The notes under the pieces are model-generated. The model had not been told where the DNA came from. It saw only the letters and a program-made list of their open reading frames with translations, and did not search any database. Shown in pieces: positions 51,460 to 57,962 of a stretch of 64,000 bases of DNA. This DNA is from an uncultured Clostridia bacterium. GTDB lineage: Bacteria; Bacillota; Clostridia; Oscillospirales; Ruminococcaceae. The stretch spans positions 1-64,000 of the forward strand of contig CANQKD010000002.1 of the NCBI GenBank assembly GCA_947624375.1. Direction: 5' to 3'. Position numbers and translations under genes: made by a program. Position 1 is the first letter of the stretch; the number at the start of each line of letters is the position of its first letter.

Positions 51460-51974
51460 TGCTGTAATTCAAGAGAAAAAAGTCGTGTCATATTTCGTGT
51501 CATATTTTTGAAAAAATCAAGCAATATTTTACTATAATTTTACAATATTGCACTTAAATTTCTTGATATTTCAAATGTAAAAGGTAAAGCAAAAGCCGCG
51601 ATAAATCGCACTTTTATCGAATTATCACGGCTTTTAATAATGTTTTGTCGCTGCGACTATTTAACGAAAAAGATGAAAGCGCGGAAAGAAATTTTCGGTT
51701 TTCAAAGAAAATCGCCGACCTTTTGTCGGCGAAGAAAATTTGTATATTCTCAAAGTGGTGAAAGTATAGAAAAAAGCCTGTCATACCGAAGGTATGCGCC
51801 GCCGACCGTCTTTGGCGGCGAAGGCTTTTTTGGGTACTTTGACCGCCATAAGGCGGTCAAAGTATGGTGACTACTTAACGAAAAAGATAAAAGCTCGGAA
51901 AGAAATTTTCGGTTTTCGAAGAAAATCGCCGACCTTTTGTCGGCGAAGAAAATTTCTTTAAGCCGAATTTATTC
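51460..51974. repeat. Intergenic region with 82-bp direct repeat and hairpins
   Basis: No gene is supported. An imperfect direct repeat of ~82 bases lies at 51661-51742 and 51875-51956 (214 bases apart). It starts TTAACGAAAAAGAT and ends with the CGCCGAC/GTCGGCG hairpin followed by GAAGAAAATTT. Between the copies are CGCCGCC...GGCGGCG and GACCGCC/GGCGGTC hairpins. Upstream is a short tandem GTGTCATATTTC/GTGTCATATTTT (~51486-51510) and an AAAAGCCG...CGGCTTTT stem (51591-51637). The tRNA lies just beyond, so this could be a decayed integration region, but no integrase is seen. Confidence 0.65.
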
Positions 51975-51977
51975 GGC

Positions 51978-52054
51978 TGGTCGAGGTGACGGGACTTGAA
52001 CCCACGACCTCTGCGTCCCGAACGCAGCGCTCTACCAAACTGAGCCACACCTCG
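51978..52054 (-). tRNA. tRNA-Pro (anticodon CGG)
   Basis: Minus-strand cloverleaf. The acceptor pairs CGAGGTG/CACCTCG, the D arm contains GGCTCAGTTTGGTAGAGC, and the anticodon arm is CTGCG-TTCGGGA-CGCAG with anticodon CGG. The T arm contains GTGGGTTCAAGTCCCGT. The discriminator A is followed by an encoded CCA. It reads the CCG proline codon. Confidence 0.97.
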
Positions 52055-52122
52055 CTGACCTAATATATTATACACTATAAAATCCGTCTTGTCAATCCCC
52101 AAATTCATTTTTGTGAAAATTT

Positions 52123-52147
52123 CCCCGATACGCTGTACGCACCGGGG
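52123..52147 (-). terminator. Terminator of the permease operon
   Basis: Minus-strand CCCCGGTGCG...CGTATCGGGG-type stem followed by AAATTTTC, moderate strength. Confidence 0.6.
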
Positions 52148-52171
52148 ATAAATTCATATTTCTTAGCTGTT

Positions 52172-53425
52172 TTACCTCACTTTCAGCAGGTCAACGGGTT
52201 GTCTGCGTATGTAGCGCGCTATCATTATAGTCATGATGACATACGAGATCGCCATATAAAGCAGATACGTATACACATATATCTTCGCACTGAAAGCCCC
52301 TTGCATATATGGGAATATATTACCCAACGCAGGCAGCAGGAGGGTTATCCATGCTGTCAGACATAGCACAAACAGCACGTTCAGTATCAGCATTATTTCA
52401 AGCGTATAGATGCGCCTTGCATTGTTGGAACTGCACCCGGTTATACGGAAAATGGCAAGCGTTCTTCTGCGCTTGGTGAGTATGTAATTCATGATAAGGG
52501 CAAGGTTCACAGCGGATATTGTGGCGATAAGCACCGACAGCCACATATTTGTGTTGTAGTAATATATCTGCTCGGTGTCTACAAGCTCTATTTCGTCAAA
52601 TTCAATATCCGCATCGGGGAAGTATTTTTTGTATGCCGCTATGACATCTGCAAACTCATCGGGTGTCAGCGGTGCCGTAAGATCTATATGGGGAAAATCC
52701 GTAAGTACGATACTTTCAGGCAGGTTTTTATACGGGATAAAAAAGCCTGCCCAGTTGCAGAAACCTATGCACTCATACTCCTCGCCCTCTATATTTACAT
52801 ACCATTTATCGCCCTTTTTATATGTTTTATACTCATATCTGAATTCTTCCGGCATATTTTCTATGTTCTCGCCGATCGACTCATAAAGTTCATCGCAGCA
52901 TTGTGTGGGAGCAACACACACTCTGTCGCCGTTTATAAACTCGCTTCTTGTAAACATTCTGCCGGTCGTCCAGCCCATAGTTCCACCATATGATTCGCTT
53001 ATCATATCCATATTTTTCTTGACTTGCTCATCGAAGATAATATTTCCGCTTTCATATGTAAGGAAGAACACAAATTCGGTTTTTGGAGTATTCGGAGTTA
53101 TTGCATGAAAACTTATTTCCTCTATTTTGTCTTTAAGAATTTCACCGAATTCTTTGTAGAGACCATCGAAATTCACAGGGGCGATCTGATATTGCTCGGG
53201 CAGTGGTGTAAGTGGGCTTATCTGAATACGTGTTTCAGAATTGGTCTCTTCCGACGTGCCCTGCTGTTCTATCCTCGATTCGTTGCGGAAATTCTGGTAC
53301 ACGCCGAACGAGAAGAACGTCAGCAAAATGCAGACTATCTGACAGACTACTATAAGCATGAAAATCCCCGTATAGTTTTTTATAAACGCCGAAATGTTTT
53401 TGAATACATATTTTGTATAGCGCAC
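52172..53425 (-). CDS. FtsX-like ABC transporter permease C
   Basis: Membrane permease of 417 residues with one N-terminal helix (~15-40), an external domain (~45-280) and three C-terminal helices, the MacB/FtsX layout. A GTG start at 53425 is chosen because the full SD AGGAGGTGATC lies just upstream and gives the same VRYTKYVFKNI start as its paralogue. The last ~140 codons are identical in DNA to the gene at 54702. No ATPase gene is found in the cluster. The likely role is export or envelope-stress sensing; the substrate is unknown. Confidence 0.8.
   Translation of the reverse strand: MRYTKYVFKNISAFIKNYTGIFMLIVVCQIVCILLTFFSFGVYQNFRNESRIEQQGTSEETNSETRIQISPLTPLPEQYQIAPVNFDGLYKEFGEILKDKIEEISFHAITPNTPKTEFVFFLTYESGNIIFDEQVKKNMDMISESYGGTMGWTTGRMFTRSEFINGDRVCVAPTQCCDELYESIGENIENMPEEFRYEYKTYKKGDKWYVNIEGEEYECIGFCNWAGFFIPYKNLPESIVLTDFPHIDLTAPLTPDEFADVIAAYKKYFPDADIEFDEIELVDTEQIYYYNTNMWLSVLIATISAVNLALIMNYILTKRRRTLAIFRITGCSSNNARRIYTLEIMLILNVLFVLCLTAWITLLLPALGNIFPYMQGAFSAKIYVYTYLLYMAISYVIMTIMIARYIRRQPVDLLKVR
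52174..52590 (-). repeat. 417-bp identical tract, copy 1
   Basis: Identical base for base to 54704-55120; it covers the C-terminal ~139 codons of permease C. The first mismatch is at 52591 (T here, C at 55121). The upstream parts of the two genes differ at many positions. Confidence 0.92.
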
Positions 53426-53446
53426 TGCGATCACCTCCTGATGTGA

Positions 53447-54697
53447 TCATTCTTCCTCTTTGAGAATATCTTTCGGCTGTGTCTTGCCGATTATAGCAAA
53501 CGGCATTATAAGCGATACGAGCATAACGAATACTGCGACGGACAGGCATATCAAAAACTCTGTCTTGGTGAATCTGACTATTGTAGTTTGCAGTTTTCCG
53601 CTGAGAGAAAGCGCGGTCATTGCAATGTATGCAAGCATGGCAGCGAAAACCACATCTATAAAAACAGTTACCGAATTTATAAGCGCACACTGCCGCCAAC
53701 GACCACCGCAAAGGTACAAAACACCGTAGTTTTTAAGCTGTTTGTGGGTGCTTATTGCAGTAAGGCTGAGAACGCTTATCATCGTAAGCAGCAGCAGACC
53801 AAGCACCACGGGCACAAGTATTATCAGCTGCTTGCGGACCTCTGCCAGCGTGGCAGAGCGTATATCTGAAAACGGCACAATATTTTTTGTCGTATCCACT
53901 ATCTGCGAATATGTATGCTCTTTCTGCTCGTCGCTAAGCCCGTCTTTATACGACATAAGAATACCGCTGTATATCGTTTCTATAGAACCTATCTGCTGCA
54001 ATTCGTCAAGGTCGTATACAAGCATAGGGGCTTCATACAGCTTTTGGTAGTAGTTATGAAACAGCTCATCAATGCGGTGGGTGGCGTTAAAGTCGTCTTC
54101 CTGAAGCGCCCTTTCGGGGTGAATGCCGAAAAACTTTGCACCCTCGCGAAAAATGCCGACTATCTCAACTTCCTTAACAACGGTGCCCTCTGCAGTAGAG
54201 AAGCCTTGCGTTATAACGTCGCCGACGCCTATGCCCAGATCGTTGGGCGAAATGACCGCGTGTATAACGCCGTCCTCCTTTTTTACCTGTGAAAGCCACT
54301 TGCCCTGCTGCATCATCGGCTCGTATTTGTATATCATATCGTCTCTGTATGCATATGAATAATCGCCATTTTTTGTAAGCCTGTATTCGGAAGAATCCAA
54401 GACATTATAGCAGGCATACGCATCACTTAAATTATCAAAAACGGGTGACAAAGTTTTCACATCTTCAAACTCGAACGTTAAGAAAAAGTGACCGTATTCA
54501 CTATTTTGGCGCGATGTAACGCCATAGCAGCCGTCGCCCTCCAGAATATCAGAAAAAACGTTATAATATTTCAGTTTCTGATACACAGACGAAGATGCAA
54601 AAATGCACGCCGCGAAAGTAAGCGCAACAAGCGCTATGATAAAAATATTAAAGCCTATATCTTTGACAAAATTTTTTATGCCGTATTTTACTATCAT
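53447..54697 (-). CDS. FtsX-like ABC transporter permease B
   Basis: A 416-residue permease with one N-terminal helix (~12-35), an external domain (~40-275) and three C-terminal helices (~280-405). It begins MIVKYGIKNFVKDIGFNIF and is distinct in sequence from the two flanking permeases. SD GAGG precedes the ATG, 4 bases after the upstream gene. B together with A or C could form the heterodimeric channel of an ABC exporter whose ATPase is encoded elsewhere. Confidence 0.78.
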   Translation of the reverse strand: MIVKYGIKNFVKDIGFNIFIIALVALTFAACIFASSSVYQKLKYYNVFSDILEGDGCYGVTSRQNSEYGHFFLTFEFEDVKTLSPVFDNLSDAYACYNVLDSSEYRLTKNGDYSYAYRDDMIYKYEPMMQQGKWLSQVKKEDGVIHAVISPNDLGIGVGDVITQGFSTAEGTVVKEVEIVGIFREGAKFFGIHPERALQEDDFNATHRIDELFHNYYQKLYEAPMLVYDLDELQQIGSIETIYSGILMSYKDGLSDEQKEHTYSQIVDTTKNIVPFSDIRSATLAEVRKQLIILVPVVLGLLLLTMISVLSLTAISTHKQLKNYGVLYLCGGRWRQCALINSVTVFIDVVFAAMLAYIAMTALSLSGKLQTTIVRFTKTEFLICLSVAVFVMLVSLIMPFAIIGKTQPKDILKEEE

Positions 54698-54701
54698 AAC
54701 A

Positions 54702-55952
54702 CTACCTCACTTTCAGCAGGTCAACGGGTTGTCTGCGTATGTAGCGCGCTATCATTATAGTCATGATGACATACGAGATCGCCATATAAAGCAGATACGT
54801 ATACACATATATCTTCGCACTGAAAGCCCCTTGCATATATGGGAATATATTACCCAACGCAGGCAGCAGGAGGGTTATCCATGCTGTCAGACATAGCACA
54901 AACAGCACGTTCAGTATCAGCATTATTTCAAGCGTATAGATGCGCCTTGCATTGTTGGAACTGCACCCGGTTATACGGAAAATGGCAAGCGTTCTTCTGC
55001 GCTTGGTGAGTATGTAATTCATGATAAGGGCAAGGTTCACAGCGGATATTGTGGCGATAAGCACCGACAGCCACATATTTGTGTTGTAGTAATATATCTG
55101 CTCGGTGTCTACAAGCTCTACTTCGTCAAATTCAATATCCGCATCGGGGAAGTATTTTTTATATGCCGCCACAACATCTGCAAACTCATCGGGTGTCAGC
55201 GGTGCCGTAAGATCTATATAAGGGAAATCCGTTAGCACGATGCTTTCAGGCAGGTTTTTGTACGGGATAAAAAAGCCTGCCCAGTTGCAGAAACCTATGC
55301 ACTCATACTCCTCTCCCTCTATATTCACGTACCATTTATCGTTCTTTTTATATGCTTTATATGCATATGTTTCTTCTGACGACTCCTCCGTATCGCTGTT
55401 GAGTGTTGCCAAAATTTCATCGCAGCATTGTGTGGGAGCAACACACACCCTGTCACCGTTTATATATTCGCTCCTTGTAAACATTCTGCCGGTCGTCCAG
55501 CCCAGATCTCCATCAAACTTTTCGCTTATCATATCCATATTTTTCTTGATCTGCTCATCAAAAAAAATATTTCCGCTGTCATACGCAAGGAAGAACGTAA
55601 AATCGCTTGACTGCGCACCCGGAGATATCGCATCAAACCCTATCTTTTCCATTTTGTCTTTGAGGATCTCACCGAATTCTTTGTAAAGACCCTCGAAATT
55701 TACAGGTGCTGTATGGTATTGCTCGGGCAGCGGTGTCAACGGGTAGATCTGATAGTATTTATCCGGATCAATATTTTCCGAAGTGCCCAGCTGTTCTATC
55801 ATCGATTCGTTGCGGAAATTCTGGTACACGCCGAACGAAAAGAACGTCAGCAGTATGCAGACTATCTGACAGACTACTATCAGCATGAAAATTCCCGTAT
55901 AGTTTTTTATAAACGCAGAAATATTCTTGAATACATATTTTGTATAGCGCAC
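54702..55952 (-). CDS. FtsX-like ABC transporter permease A
   Basis: Paralogue of permease C, first in the operon. The GTG start at 55952 gives VRYTKYVFKNI and has AAGGGGG upstream; an upstream in-frame ATG at 56018 is also possible, since it follows AAGG and the promoter. The N-terminal and external parts diverge from permease C (for example around residues 60-230), whereas the C-terminal part is identical. The stop is TAG here and TAA in C. Confidence 0.78.
   Translation of the reverse strand: MRYTKYVFKNISAFIKNYTGIFMLIVVCQIVCILLTFFSFGVYQNFRNESMIEQLGTSENIDPDKYYQIYPLTPLPEQYHTAPVNFEGLYKEFGEILKDKMEKIGFDAISPGAQSSDFTFFLAYDSGNIFFDEQIKKNMDMISEKFDGDLGWTTGRMFTRSEYINGDRVCVAPTQCCDEILATLNSDTEESSEETYAYKAYKKNDKWYVNIEGEEYECIGFCNWAGFFIPYKNLPESIVLTDFPYIDLTAPLTPDEFADVVAAYKKYFPDADIEFDEVELVDTEQIYYYNTNMWLSVLIATISAVNLALIMNYILTKRRRTLAIFRITGCSSNNARRIYTLEIMLILNVLFVLCLTAWITLLLPALGNIFPYMQGAFSAKIYVYTYLLYMAISYVIMTIMIARYIRRQPVDLLKVR
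54704..55120 (-). repeat. 417-bp identical tract, copy 2
   Basis: Pairs with 52174-52590; see that entry. Offset is 2530 bases, in the same direction. Confidence 0.92.
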
Positions 55953-55959
55953 AGCACGC

Positions 55960-56020
55960 CCCCCCTTAGGCAAATTTGCCATTTGCATGACAGGCAATAT
56001 AAAAACTTTATCTGCCATAT
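55960..56020 (-). promoter_or_regulatory. Palindromes in the permease leader
   Basis: On the minus strand, GGCAATAT...ATATTGCC (about 25 bases apart) and the perfect palindrome GGCAAATTTGCC lie between the promoter and the GTG start. They could be an operator or a leader hairpin. No matching regulator gene is adjacent. Confidence 0.45.
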
Positions 56021-56034
56021 TGCCTTATATTTCT

Positions 56035-56063
56035 ATTATATAACACATTTTTATGTATGTCAA
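56035..56063 (-). promoter_or_regulatory. Promoter of the permease operon
   Basis: Minus strand: TTGACA (56058-56063), 17-base spacer, TATAAT (56035-56040), full consensus. Confidence 0.85.
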
Positions 56064-56073
56064 GCACTTGACA

Positions 56074-56098
56074 AAAAAACCGCCCTGTTGCAGGACGG
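56074..56098 (-). terminator. Terminator of the small-gene pair
   Basis: Minus-strand CCGTCCTG/CAGGGCGG stem followed by seven T. Confidence 0.85.
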
Positions 56099-56107
56099 CT
56101 TTTGCGG

Positions 56108-56302
56108 TTATTCATTTGTATCAGTCATTTTCATTACTTCTTCTCTTGTCAGTGCGGTGTCGTAATCCTTGTCGCCCGGGAATACTATTCTGAACGGGTC
56201 GAGAATATAGCGCGGAAATTTTTCATCAAATACAATTATTGTATCATCGGGATAATCATCAAGGCTCTTTTCTTCGGGAATTTCAGACAATTTTATCTTC
56301 AT
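56108..56302 (-). CDS. Unknown small acidic protein
   Basis: A 64-residue protein starting MKIKLSEIPEEKSLDD, with no membrane segment. ATG 56302 is preferred over 56410 because the longer frame runs over the neighbouring gene and GGGGAGAG lies ahead of it. It pairs with the gene at 56322 under one promoter and terminator. I do not recognise a family. A toxin-antitoxin or immunity pair is possible but nothing in the sequence shows it. Confidence 0.6.
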   Translation of the reverse strand: MKIKLSEIPEEKSLDDYPDDTIIVFDEKFPRYILDPFRIVFPGDKDYDTALTREEVMKMTDTNE

Positions 56303-56321
56303 TACAAGCTCTCTCCCCTCT

Positions 56322-56525
56322 TTATTCGTGCGATCCATCGACTTTTTCAAACTCTTCTTCGGTACAATAAAACAAAGGAAATCTATCATGGTTGGTATCG
56401 GTTTCTTCAAACTCTACATCACTTTCTACGATATATTTTGTTACGCCGTTTATTTCACTGATATCAACTATAGTGCCAACAAGGTCTTGCGAAATGACTC
56501 TTACTTTTTCAAACAATTCAAACAT
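56322..56525 (-). CDS. Unknown small protein with SH3-like beta pattern
   Basis: A 67-residue acidic protein. Residues 8-35 (VRVISQDLVGTIVDISEING, then TKYIVESD) have the alternating strand pattern of KOW/DUF4926-like SH3 barrels. The consensus promoter is at 56570-56598 and SD AAAGGG precedes the ATG. It lies 19 bases upstream of the other small gene. The function is unknown. Confidence 0.6.
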   Translation of the reverse strand: MFELFEKVRVISQDLVGTIVDISEINGVTKYIVESDVEFEETDTNHDRFPLFYCTEEEFEKVDGSHE

Positions 56526-56569
56526 TGCTTTCGCCCTTTCTGAAAATGTGATCTATATGTATTCAAGAT

Positions 56570-56598
56570 ATTATACATCATCTCGTCAATAATGTCAA
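56570..56598 (-). promoter_or_regulatory. Promoter of the small-gene pair
   Basis: Minus strand: TTGACA (56593-56598), 17-base spacer, TATAAT (56570-56575). Confidence 0.85.
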
Positions 56599-56634
56599 GT
56601 GTGAAAAATATTTTGGCTTTTTGCCTTTGCTGTG

Positions 56635-56663
56635 TTGAAATCGGGCGGAAAATATGTTAAAAT
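56635..56663 (+). promoter_or_regulatory. Promoter of the capA-GH9 operon
   Basis: TTGAAA (56635-56640), 17-base spacer, TAAAAT (56658-56663). Confidence 0.75.
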
Positions 56664-56684
56664 GTTAAAAGGAGCGTGATAACT

Positions 56685-57944
56685 ATGAAAGCTAAACTTA
56701 TTAAGACGACCTTGCTTACCTGCGCTGTTATGAGCTTCTCGCTTTTATGCGCGTGCGGTGAAAGCAACGACCATAGAATAAAGCCCTCGGATATGACCAG
56801 CGGCACACAGGCTGCGCAGCCCACTGAAAGCACACCGCAAACAGAAAGCTCTCTGCCGACCGATGAGAGCGCGGCAGGTACTGAAACTACCGCGCCAGAA
56901 GAAAGCACAGAGCCGAGCTACTCGGTACACCTTGTATGCGCGGGCGATAACCTTATTCACAACTATATTTACGATGAGGCGAGGGAGCGCGCAGGCGGCA
57001 ATGGTTATGATTTTTCGTTCGTATATGAAAAGGCTTTGAAATATTTTGACGATGCCGACATTGCGATACTCAATCAGGAGACTATAGTCACAGATGAGTT
57101 TGAGCCGTCTTCATACCCGGGATTTTGCTCGCCGGGGGCGGTGGGAGACTACGTTGTTGACGAGATAGGCTTTAACGTTATATCTATGGCGAACAACCAC
57201 ATTCTTGACATGGGCGAGGAGGGGCTTGTATCTACTCTTGATTACTGGGACACGCGCCACCCCGAGGTAATAAGATACGGAGCATACAGAGATACCGCGG
57301 ACATGGAGAACATCCGCACGATGGAGGTAAACGGTATAACGTTTGCTTTTCTGGGATATATGCAGCACACCAACGGCATTGAGCACACGGGCGCACTTGG
57401 CACGAGGCTGGTATACCTAAATGAGCTTGATACGATAGAGCAGCAGATAAGAAAGGCTGACGAGATAGCCGACGTTGTTGTGGTATCGCCGCACTTTGGC
57501 GTTGAGGTGCAGAGCGAGCTGAATGAAGATCAGCAATACTGCACGAGCCTGTTTACCCAGTGGGGCGCGGACATTATAATAGGTACGCAGCCGCACACGA
57601 TACAGGAGTGCAACTGGTACGAAAAGCCCGATGGCAGCAAAGCTTTTGTATATTACTGCCTTGGCAATTTTGTTTCTGCCATGAGCAACAAGCTGGCGTG
57701 GATAGGCGGCATTGGCGATCTGTACGTTGAAATGGACCCTGAAACGCACGAGATAACTATAAAAGACCCGAAGATAATCCCTATCATCAGCCATTACGGC
57801 GAGGATTACAGCAATGTTCAGATAATACCTTATGCCGAATACACCGAGGAGCTTGCGCAGTCGCACGGATATGAGCCGCTCTCTATGGACTACATAGACG
57901 ATGTGCTGAAACACGTTCCGCAGGAATTTCTTTCTATAGAATAA
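56685..57944 (+). CDS. CapA family lipoprotein (poly-gamma-glutamate-type phosphoesterase fold)
   Basis: A 419-residue protein with a lipoprotein signal (LLCACGES, Cys ~24), a Thr/Glu/Ser linker (~30-80), and a PGA_cap metallophosphoesterase-like domain. Motifs are CAGDNLIHNY, NQETIV, SMANNHILDMG, VVVSPHFGVE and GTQPHTIQ. CapA proteins help make or anchor poly-gamma-glutamate, but many gut homologues stand alone with an unknown role. The GH9 gene starts 18 bases after its stop, so the two are co-transcribed. The start ATG 56685 follows AGGAG. Confidence 0.85.
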   Translation: MKAKLIKTTLLTCAVMSFSLLCACGESNDHRIKPSDMTSGTQAAQPTESTPQTESSLPTDESAAGTETTAPEESTEPSYSVHLVCAGDNLIHNYIYDEARERAGGNGYDFSFVYEKALKYFDDADIAILNQETIVTDEFEPSSYPGFCSPGAVGDYVVDEIGFNVISMANNHILDMGEEGLVSTLDYWDTRHPEVIRYGAYRDTADMENIRTMEVNGITFAFLGYMQHTNGIEHTGALGTRLVYLNELDTIEQQIRKADEIADVVVVSPHFGVEVQSELNEDQQYCTSLFTQWGADIIIGTQPHTIQECNWYEKPDGSKAFVYYCLGNFVSAMSNKLAWIGGIGDLYVEMDPETHEITIKDPKIIPIISHYGEDYSNVQIIPYAEYTEELAQSHGYEPLSMDYIDDVLKHVPQEFLSIE

Positions 57945-57962
57945 TTGCAAAGGAGATGCACC

